Assembly: GCF_000213175.1 (NCBI RefSeq)
Contig: NW_009799179.1
Coordinates: 4,442,171 to 4,506,170 of the forward strand
DNA from: Neurospora tetrasperma FGSC 2508
Lineage: Eukaryota > Ascomycota > Sordariomycetes > Sordariales > Sordariaceae
Reading direction: 5' to 3'
Length of the DNA stretch: 64,000 nt
The notes under the pieces were generated by a model. The model had not been told where the DNA came from, made no database searches, and was given only the letters and a program-made list of their open reading frames with translations. This document shows positions 55,205 through 64,000 of the stretch, piece after piece. Both the position numbers and the translations under genes were made by a program. Position 1 is the first letter of the stretch. Every line of letters begins with the position of its first letter.

Positions 55205-57984
55205 TGTTAGCTGAGGTTCGCTCTACAACCAAATGGCATATAGTTGGAAAGGAAGAGGTATAGGGGTGTACGATGGGGGCCAGTTCTTCTTTGTCTATCC
55301 GAGGGGGAGAAGACTTGAGAGGAGACCTGAAAAGAACAGACCAAGACTGACGAGACCGCGCGGAAGTAGAGGGAACTTACAGCTCATGGTGTCAATGTCT
55401 GGAGAAACGAAGCAAGAAGGCGCGGTAGACGGATTGTGGGAGGGGGAAGAGCTGCTTGGTTCTCTTCCTTCCGCTCTCGAATGTGCAAGTGGCAGGAGGC
55501 TATCAACACTGATAACCGAACCGGTCGAGCTGTGAACTTGGACGAAACTTGTGGGCTGGCTTGCGATTGACCAGGACGAGGGGCTGAGGAGCTGAGATTC
55601 GGGAATGGGCTGCGAAGGAGTGGCAGAGCAAGACGAGAGGATGCTTGGCAGCAGTAGATTGGGCTGGACAAGAAAGGCGGCTGTCAGAGTTCAAGCTCTC
55701 GCTCCAGATGTACACATGTCAGGTAAGACGATAGGGGACCTGGGGGGTATCCGCTGAGTGTAATGCAGGCTGAGGGCAGGTCCCACCAACTCCACGATAG
55801 GTGGGAGTACGTACTTGGCCTGCAAACGGTGATGGGGTGTAAGCCCTGTGCAAGTGCGACTGACCGTATGGGGTTATTGGAGTGTCCCTCGCTTTCAGAA
55901 ATAAGGATGGAGGGGGAAATCTGTGAAACGACGTTCACAATGGAAACTTGTGAAGGCCGGGGAGAGGTAATGAGAGAAGAGAGATCAAACCCAAACCCCG
56001 TGGGATGAAGGGCGGGATGCCTCCGCTTGCTTGTCTATTTCCACTGTCACTGCCACTGGCCTCCCGTCATTGTCCCTTATTCCACTTCTACGCTACACCC
56101 ACATCCGCTCCACGGCACCAGACGGGGCGGGTCACCTTGACGGGCGCCTGGAAGGTGTTTTGGGCCCGACTCTTGGCATCTTCCCAAAATATAGGCAGCC
56201 AGTTGTTGGTGATTCTACTGCGTATGGATACTTATTTCTGGGAGCTTTCGGTTCTTAGAGTGGTAGGTTGAGCTACCGCTACAACAACATTCGAACTGAG
56301 ATTCCATTCAACAAGGGGCTGTGAAGGAGGCCGTGGAGTGCTCAGCCCACGAACCGCCATGTCCCAAACAACCTCAAGTAGCGAGTCCACTGCGTAGGGT
56401 GCGCAAAGAGGGGCACTGGGGCACCATCTGGTCTGGGCGGGTCTGTGATTGGGGAGGGGTCAGGGCAGTGGGAGCTTTACGCAACAAGGGTCATGTCGGG
56501 TCTTTGGGCCCTCGTTTGAGCCTTGGGCAAATGGTGCTGAAATGCAGCCCTGCGTGAGCACTGCATAGTATCTAGGTAGGTAGACAGCATCGAACTTTGA
56601 GCACCTCGACTCATCCCATCACTATCACCGGTTAGGCGCACTTCCAAAATCAGATCCTACCTATGAATTGGGATGTTCACCGAGGAAGTGCGCGTGAATG
56701 ATAGCATTTGAATCGTGCATACTGGACTATGGATAGGGCTCATTTGAGATGACTGGAGACTGAATAGATCAATGATGATCAGTGTCGAGTCCTTCACAGC
56801 CTGTCTGGCGATGGTGAAATTCTTCCAGGGACAACCAATATCAGATTGGCGATCCACTTCTCTGCCCGCAAAGTCCAGGTGCAACATCTTTCATCGATTC
56901 TATAACTCCCTCCACATTCTCAACGTCTTCGGCTGGTTGACTTCCTCATCAACACTGGCTTTTATGATGAAACCTTCAGTTCCTACTCACTGTACTACCT
57001 CTATAAAAAATCCGAAAATTATCGGTCATTAGGCGAGTAGTCACCATCGTGAACTAGCTGCAGTAAAGTTGGATATCATTCCCGCTGTGTCGTGGCTCGG
57101 CTTCATTTGTTTAATTCTGGTAAGTATTTGGATCTGGACGACCTCATCCTCAGACTTTACTAGACTGATGCTTTGTAGAGAATGGAGATAAAGTCAAACG
57201 GGGCAAAACTATGCATTTCCCTTTTGGCCATTCCCATGTTCTAGTGTACCTAACTGGCAGATATCGAGATTCCCTATGGCCTCCGATAGGCATCTTTCAC
57301 GTGTAACATTCAATGGTACCTCCATGGCCCGAGCGCTGGCGATCTTTCCTATCAGATTCCAAATAGCCGGAAGACAACCTATCGGGCGAAGTGAAAGTGT
57401 TGGAAAGGTCACCGAGAAGACTGGAGGCTGTTCCAAAATCGCGTTTGGGTTTTCCACCTCAAACGGAAGCTACAGCCCTGCAGTTGTATTGACCAATCGA
57501 CGAGTAGTCCCCCGCGCGTGGAATTATCATCTTTCAAGCGTGAAATGCGGTTTCTCTTCCTTTCTCTTGCGTCGCTCCTGGTCTTACCACTCGTGGACGT
57601 TGATTTCCGTCCCTCTTGAACTGATTGTCGCGACCCCTCCCAGCCTCAGCCCTACCAACAATTCCCTGCAACTCGGAGCAAGCGCTGCGCAATTCACCAC
57701 CTCATTTGAATTTAGCAGTCTGGCATCAACAAAACTTCAGCTCGAAATCGCTCGGACAGGGACCGCAAGCTTAGGCTATCATCCAGGAATCCTTTCAGAC
57801 TCGTCATTCAATACCTCTGCTGCTTCTCCAGGATTGGGATTGGTCAAACATAACCCCACCAACCTCAGCTACATCACCTGCTGAAGATTATTAGTCCGCC
57901 TTTCACTGTTGTCTTGTAAGGCTCTCCCATTCGCCATCGGAGACTGTCGCTGCTGCAACACTGTCCCGTAGTCACTCAGCAATT
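55205..57984. other. 2.8-kb divergent region between the CaM kinase and the E2 gene
   Basis: No protein gene is convincing. The first ~500 bp (55205-55700) are purine-rich on the plus strand, that is, pyrimidine-rich on the kinase strand, as expected of its leader. A 202-codon ORF at 57276-57884 has an ATG but no family signal and sits where the E2 gene's promoter and leader should be. TAGGTAGGTA occurs near 56574. Confidence 0.45.
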
Positions 57985-58608
57985 ATGCCGGTACAATTTG
58001 CTGCGAAGAGGCTGGGGAAGGAATTGAATAAGGTTAGTTGGATTTCCGGACAGCCCTCACACCCCATATAGGTTGGACTGAATTCGGAGACTGATTGCAA
58101 CGACTGACGCGATTACGTCCTGTCCATCAGATCCAAAATGGCCTCCCACCTGGTATTGAGCTCATCTCCGCGGACAACTTGGAAGAGTGGCTCCTGGATA
58201 TACGAGTCCTCGACAACAACCCGCTTTACCTCAACGATACATATCGACTAAAGTTCCGATTCGGCCAGTCATACCCCATCGGTACGCATGATTAATATGT
58301 GATTGACTGCGGTTGGAGCAGCAGCTAATCAACTTCTAGAGCCTCCCGAAGTGGTATTCGTCAAGCAAGCCGACCGGCCGATTCCGATCCACCCGCACAT
58401 CTATTCCAACGGAATCATCTGTCTCGACCTACTCGGTCAACAGGGTTGGAGTCCCGTGCAAAGCGTGGAAAGTGTGTGCATGAGCCTACAAAGCATGTTG
58501 ACCGGGAACACCAAGAACGAACGACCTCCCGGCGATGAGGAATTTGTTCGCGCCAACAAGCAGCGCCCCAAGGATATCGAGTTCTATTATCACGACAATA
58601 CCGTCTAG
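57985..58608 (+). CDS. Ubiquitin-conjugating enzyme E2, UBE2W type
   Basis: Three exons (57985-58032, 58131-58281, 58340-58608) encode 155 aa with exact frame closure: MPVQFAAKRLGKELNK, then IQNGLPPGIELISADNLEEW. The UBC core includes RLKFRFGQSYPIEPPEVVFV and the active-site region HPHIYSNGIICLDLLGQQGW. Cys94 follows HPHxYSNGxI, a wording typical of UBE2W/UBC16 rather than of the more common HPN-containing E2s. Human UBE2W attaches ubiquitin to protein N-termini, and the His in place of the usual HPN Asn is part of that. The fungal enzyme is likely similar, but this is inferred. Intron 1 starts GTTAGT; the others are canonical. Confidence 0.9.
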
Positions 58609-59589
58609 AGGAAGAACGGGGGTCGGCGGCAGAACATCTTGCGAAAATTGCGCTGGGAAATGGGAAGGCGTTACTTCTTCGGTACACAGCGCTTCCAGCG
58701 TCCAATCTGGATGGTCTAGTCATCCACACTGAATGGGGTGTAGTTCGTATTGTTTGCATTATGAGGAGTTCACATACTTGCAAGTTGGCTGGGATTTAAA
58801 ACTGGCGCATAAAGGGTCAGGGAAGGTGAGTTGAAGTTGATGAGCATTCGGAATTGCTCGACTCGGCACTGGAACAGCGAGCCTGTTTGATATGCAATTT
58901 TCGCAAGATTGGTGATTAGTTATACTCAGCACCAGGAACTTAAATCTCACCAAATACTCAGCATAACTATTAGGCAGCGAAAGACATTGATTGATTTTCT
59001 ACGCGATGAACCTATGGTTGTTGTTGTTCGTCACTTGGGAGATCAGACATGAGAAACAGTCAATCAGTCCAGATGACGTAAGATTGAATGTCATCCCGAT
59101 AAGAAGACGATAAATCTTATCAGTTGCCAGCACCGCCCATTAGGTCTGTCCGAGCCTTTCGAACACACCCAGCCTTGAATCTTGAGGGCACCAATGCTGG
59201 GTAATCGAGTAGATGATTCCACGTATCACCTCAGCATTGCTGATGACCCAAGATTCCATTCTGTCTCCTAACATTATAGGGGTACAAGTATGGGTACGGG
59301 AGAGTGTTATATGTACTGAGGATGAACGACATTCCAGCCTAACTGATCGACCCACTTCAGCCCACTGCCCTGAGATAAGGTACCCTGCGAGCCTGCCTCC
59401 CTGCGCTTTGGGGTTTGCGCCCAGGCGGTGCAGTGAAGCACAACATGAACCCAGCCAGCAGGGCGGAGTCGGGGCGGACCAGCCGACCAGGTCGGGAGCT
59501 CGAGCTTCACCCTCCTTCGTCATTAACCGCCCGCCATCCTAGGATCCACACCACAACACCAACAGCCGCATGAGGAGAACTCGACCACC
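58609..59589. other. Intergenic region between the E2 gene and vps33
   Basis: No gene is supported. The region just upstream of 59590 carries CAACACC-rich leader sequence. Confidence 0.5.
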
Positions 59590-61879
59590 ATGGCTCCCCA
59601 TGCGGAGTTCGACATCGAGCAGATCAGAGAAAAGGGCCGCAAGGACATCTTGTATCTCTTAGAATCAGTATGTACAACCGTAATACCCCCCAAAACCACC
59701 CAAGCCAGGCAACATCGGCCAGACGGAACGACCTTCGCAACGCTTGGTGCAAGTGCTGAACTGACGGCAGCTTGTGAGATCCTGTGCAGGTCCGCGGAAA
59801 GAAGAACATTGTGATTGAGAAGAGCTTGGCTGGTCCACTTAACGCCTTTGTCGGAGCGTCCACTTTGCGCGACTATGGTGCCGATAACTTCTTCTTTCTT
59901 GAGAACAACAACACCGACTCGAGTCAGCGCAATGTGGTCTTCATTGCCCGGGGCGAACTGGCCCATCATGCTCACGCGATAGCAGGTACGAACGCCAACC
60001 ATATTCTCACGGACAAGAGAAACCGCCCGCAGGTCCATGAAGGTGCTGACAGGTTTTCAGATCAAATAAAACGTCTACAGCAAGAGAGCCAGTCTCCCCA
60101 CGAGTTCCACGTTTTTTGGGTACCCCGCCGAACGCTGGTTTCAGACAAGGTACTGGAGGAGGCCGGTGTCTTGGGCGATACCAATGTCGCCGAGCTACCA
60201 CTATACTTCTTCCCGCTTGACACCGATGTCTTGTCCCTCGAGCTAGACGACTCGTTCAGAGACCTGTACCTCGCGAAGGACCCCACACCAGTCTTTCTGC
60301 TTTCCAAGGCCTTGATGGGTATTCAACAAAAGCATGGCCTCTTTCCCAGGATCGTTGGCAAAGGCGAAAACGCTAAGAGAGTCGCTGAATTATTGTCTCG
60401 TATGCGACAGGAAATTCTCGCTGGCGAAGAAGCAGCCGAAGGGGACAAGATCGGCCTGTCGCCTAGCACCACTAACGAAAGTGTTATCATCATTGACCGT
60501 GAAGTTGACTTTGTCACACCCCTTCTGACACAGCTGACCTACGAGGGCTTGATCGACGAGGTATTCGGTGTCCAAAATAACCAGGCCGATGTAGACTCGA
60601 CGATCATCGGCGCACAGCCGGAACCACAAGGCTCAACCACTGCCGCCGCTGCCGTCGTGAACAACGGGCCTTCGCGCAAGCGCAAAGTCCAACTTGATTC
60701 CTCCGACAAGTTGTTTGAGCAATTGCGCGATGCAAATTTTGCAATTGTCGGAAGTCTTTTGAACAAGATTGCTCGTCGCTTAAAGAGTGACTATGAGAGT
60801 AGACATAGCTCCAAGACAACAGCGGAGCTCAAAGATTTTGTCTCGAAACTTCCGGGATACCAGGCCGAACAGAAGAGCCTCAAGATTCATACCGGCTTGG
60901 CGGAGGAGATTATGAAGTATACTCGCACGGAACATTTCAGCAAAATGCTAGAGGTTCAGCAGAATCTCGCAGCCGGAGCAGATCCATCATCCCAGTTTGA
61001 AGCGATCGAAGAACTAATAGCACGCGACGTCCCACTGCCGCAAGTATTGCGATTACTATGCGTGTATTCATGTACCTCGGGCGGAATCAAGACCAAGGAG
61101 TTCGATCACTTTCGGCGCCTTATACTGCAAGGATATGGCTATCAACACATACTCACACTCCATAACCTAGAGAAGCTTCAGGTGTTCCTCTCGAGGTCGT
61201 CCCCTCTGGCATCCATGATCCCCATGACTGGATCTGTTGGGGCGACGGGAACGAAGACCAACTACACATATTTACGGAAGCAGCTGCGACTCATTGTCGA
61301 CGAGGTCAACGAACAGGATCCCAACGATATTGCCTACGTCTACAGCGGCTATGCGCCTCTTTCAATACGCCTTGTTCAGTGCATCCTTCAGAAGCAGTAT
61401 TTGCTCTCAATCACAAAAGGAGCAGCTTCCACCAACACAGCCGGACCAGCTGCAGGAGGCGCACAGGGATGGCGTGGGTTCGACGACGCTGTCAAGCATG
61501 CCCGAGGTCCGACATTTGATGAGGTGCAAAAGGGCGAGGACAAGGCTGTCAAGGCTCGAGCGCTGTTGTCCGGTAACGACGGCCAGAAGACAGTGTTTGT
61601 CGTGTTCGTCGGCGGTATCAGCTTTAGTGAGATTGCGGCTCTTCGGTTCATTGCGAAGAAAGAAGAAGGTATGTCGCTATTCTATGTCTCGGTGTGCTCA
61701 AGCTGGCCGCAGAAGCACAAGAAGCCAATCGATCACTAACTGGGGTGTCACGAACAATAGGTCGGAGAAAAATTGTCATCTGCGCGACGTCCATTATTAG
61801 CGGAAACAAGATGATGGAGGCCGCGATCGAGAATGGGACATTTGGTACCGAGAGCCTGCAACAGGAGTCGGATAGTTGA
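59590..61879 (+). CDS. vps33: Vacuolar sorting protein Vps33 (Sec1/Munc18 family)
   Basis: Three exons (59590-59667, 59790-61668, 61761-61879) encode 691 aa, frame closing exactly. The protein has the three-domain Sec1/Munc18 layout: an N-terminal part (DILYLLESVRGKKNIVIEKS, LAGPLNAFVGASTLRDYG), the SM signature around SVIIIDREVDFVTPLLTQLTYEGLIDE, and the C-terminal KTVFVVFVGGISFSEIAALR followed by RRKIVICATSIISGNKMMEA. Vps33 is the SNARE-binding core of the HOPS and CORVET tethers and drives fusion at endosomes and the vacuole. The start MAPHAEFDIEQIREKG is the first ATG; intron 1 (122 nt) splits the VRGKKN segment. A missed last exon would leave the C-terminal beta strands off: reading through gives a stop shortly after KKEEG. 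Confidence 0.94.
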
Positions 61880-63055
61880 TATTGCTTGATTGGTAGAGAC
61901 GGAGGGTTGATTGATACTTGATTCTGGTCGGGGAAACGTCCACAACAGACGCGGAATACAGAAGCATACCATGACCACAGTTGGGAAAGTCTAGGCTGTG
62001 CTCATAAGACGTAGATGGAGTGAAGGGAGCCATTGACGATATTTGCTGCGAACCAGAAAGCATTCTGGCTTGGAGGAGAACATGAGCCCTCTCCCATTCA
62101 CAGGGATTGTTATCCTCTCTCTGCGCCTCACGTGATTGGAACACGGACCTTAATTACTCGTAATAACGCGCAATGGCTGAAAAGAACGCTTTTGCATCAA
62201 TTAAGTAAAACGACCAGCGTTAATTTCTTGTCACTGAAATTCTGAGCATGCGCTAAACCTTACCGACCTTCCGCACTTTCTAAGGGCGCTGTTACCAGTG
62301 GGAGTGGGTTCCGTTCCAGGTCTCGGGCAGCAGATCCGTCAGTGCGACTGTATCAGCACACAGACTGGAGACAACGGCAGCCAGACAACAACCTCGAAGG
62401 CTGAAGCAACAACAACAGCAACAGCAAAGTCTACAATTTATATATTTTCTCTAGTCAATCTGCGACGATTGAGGAACTGAGAAATATCGATGCACTAGCT
62501 GCCAAGGGCGTCGTAGCCAATATCACCAAGTATTTCCCCTCAGCAATCGACGACCTTTCAAACCGAGACGGCGACGTACCAATCGTACGACGTCTATGAG
62601 ACGAAACTTCAACATTGCTCCATGGGCTGCGATATGATATTGCGAGGTACATATACCATTTTCGACGTCCATTTCCTTCACCCATTTGCACACAATACCG
62701 TACATGGTCCAGCCATAACCACTTTCCTCCATACTATCACGCATCCTTCACTGTACAAGGTCCTCAGGCCTTACTTCAATATTCAACTTGGGCTGACCAG
62801 AAGACTCAGAAGCCGGAGCATTTCTTGTATCATAGCAACAGGCAGTCCAGTCGAATGGCCGGGTTTCACACTATCATCATCATCACCCGAACCGGCTCCA
62901 TCTTATCCTTTGCCCTCCGCTGAATCCGGTGTGGCCTGTATATATGGAAGCAGGCCCACTTCGACGTGAGCGAAGACGACGGTGCCGATCTATCAACCCC
63001 ATATTCCAGTCCAGCGGTTCTTTTCTAGTCACCCAACTGCCGCTCTTTCAAAGCT
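61880..63055. other. Intergenic region upstream of the right-edge gene
   Basis: No gene is certain. A CAA/CAG-rich patch lies at about 62405-62432. Segment 62460-62620 shows short coding-like patches but no continuous ATG-led frame into the next gene; it may be leader sequence or an unrecognised upstream exon. Confidence 0.4.
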
Positions 63056-64000
63056 ATGGGCAACAGTTCGCGGACTCGTCCAGGGCAGACTAGTAGTAGC
63101 GGTATCGCAAAGGGTCAGACAAAAGACGTCAAGGAAGTCAACTTATCACGCTCAAACCGATCCAAGCCTTCGAACTCCGCCAGGCACCCGCCTATGAAGA
63201 GAGCAAGGACGCCCGTGGGCGGCCACTCCGCAGATACTAGCTCGTCGACGAGTTCAGAAGATATTGCACCGGAAATTGTGGTCTGGACTGGGGACATGGA
63301 TCTGATGGATTCAGAGGAGTCGCCCTTTCCAGAAAGCCCACTGCCGACAGACGAGTATGTTACCATGTTTGTTTTTCCTCATCAACTTCATGGCAACCCA
63401 TGTTCAACTCCCACTTGCCCTGGATTTCTTCGCTGTTCCTCATCGCTGACTTCCATGTAGCTCCTCACAGTTACCATCACTATCGCGAGCCCCAGAAGGA
63501 CCAAGTGTCCTAGATGGAGACGCTTCGAGCCAGTTTTCATCGCCCTTGTCGGAGCCTCCAGAGTCGTCACCAATTATATCACCTCAAGATGATATCGCGG
63601 TGGAGCAGGAAAACCCGATCCCTCAATCCGCAAGTAGCTTATCAGACCAGCATTCGAACTCATCATCCCATGCGCCATCCGTGACGAGCAAGGCCACGAC
63701 TCCTGTGGATGCGGATAGACCGAAGGAGCCTCCAACAAGACAAGAGTTATCTGAGCCACAGCCTTCTCCGCTAGTATCTCCCTCTCCGGAGCCGCCTGTG
63801 GAAGAGCAGCAACCGAAACCCACTGTGGAGGAACCTCCTCAACCGGATGAACAACCACAAACTGAGCTACAAGAAGAGCCAACAGCTCAACCGGAACGGG
63901 TAGCTCGCCTTTCGCCTTTGCCAATGATTGACGAGCCCCTTTCGGCAGCAGTTGAAAGTGCAGCTCCACCTCAGGGCCCAAAGTCACCGATGAACGAGCG
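63056..64000 (+). CDS. Pro/Ser/Glu-rich protein, 5' part, runs off the window
   Basis: Exon 1 is 63056-63354 (MGNSSRTRPGQTSSSGIAKG, ending …SPLPTD). A 106-nt intron (GTATGT…CTGAC…TAG) leads to exon 2 from 63461, still open at 64000, so at least 279 codons are present. The joined frame reads …PTDDSSQLPSLSRAPEG. The visible part is disordered: a basic patch (HPPMKRARTP) that could be a nuclear signal, an acidic stretch (APEIVVWTGDMDLMDSEES), and a long Pro/Glu/Gln-rich run (PSPEPPVEEQQPKPTVEEPP). I do not recognise the family; any folded domain must lie beyond the window. An alternative upstream start cannot be excluded. Confidence 0.65.

Noticed and set aside
57276-57884. 202-codon plus-strand ORF upstream of the UBE2W-type gene
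   Set aside because: No domain-like pattern, no introns or neighbours to support it, and it lies where the promoter and leader of the E2 gene are expected.
62280-62620. Possible upstream coding exon of the right-edge gene
   Set aside because: Coding-like patches are short and I could not join them to the 63056 exon with a convincing donor and acceptor pair.

Overview
This window is nuclear DNA from a filamentous ascomycete, most likely a member of the Sordariales close to Neurospora, Podospora or Chaetomium. The evidence is short introns (about 50-100 nt) with GTRNGT donors and CTAAC-type branch points, compact genes with CT-rich leaders, a She3-type protein and an alpha-tubulin that both look Neurospora-like, and a Tc1/mariner transposon peppered with C-to-T type stop codons, as repeat-induced point mutation (RIP) produces. 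The species call is inference; no rRNA or other decisive marker is present.

Layout from left to right. 1-9.3 kb: a CCCH zinc-finger protein (-), tubulin-folding cofactor E (-), a dead RIP-mutated Tc1/impala-like transposon with matching terminal inverted repeats and TA target duplication, and a peroxisomal MaoC-type hydratase ending in SKL (-). 9.3-17.1 kb: a basic low-complexity protein (+), a probably mitochondrial orphan protein (-), a non-coding host gene (+) whose introns carry three box C/D snoRNAs, and a bacterial-type PI-PLC domain protein (-). 18.8-26 kb: a secreted NTF2-like protein, a Kre9/Knh1-type GPI-anchored wall protein, and a six-exon alpha-tubulin. 26.9-37 kb: Nop12 (-), an Sds3/Dep1-family HDAC subunit (+), COA3 (-) and the polyadenylation factor Pta1/symplekin (+). 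39-46 kb: a She3-like coiled-coil protein, a five-exon unrecognised protein interrupted by one in-frame amber codon, and a decayed ABCB transporter. 45.7-50.3 kb is a gene-poor stretch. 50.3-64 kb: an unrecognised 420-aa protein (+), a CaM kinase (-), a UBE2W-type E2 (+), Vps33 (+), and the 5' part of a Pro/Ser/Glu-rich protein running off the right end.

Most of the content is ordinary housekeeping. Functional links are loose: cofactor E acts on alpha-tubulin, encoded 18 kb away; Nop12 and the snoRNAs both serve ribosome biogenesis; Pta1 and Sds3/Dep1 act in mRNA 3'-end formation and chromatin.

The most interesting element is the snoRNA host gene at about 13.9-15.1 kb. Two of its snoRNAs have 13-nt guides complementary to conserved 18S rRNA, and the third has an 11-nt guide complementary to 25S rRNA. 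Each lies about 45-52 nt upstream of a CTAAC branch point, and the host shows back-to-back AG|GT splice sites. Other points worth checking are an apparent one-base homopolymer frameshift in nop12, a CAG-to-TAG-like stop in the gene at 41.5 kb, and a dense TACCTA/TAGGTA cluster at 52.6 kb. Exon boundaries were read by eye from splice motifs, frame continuity and family similarity recalled from memory; no database search was run.
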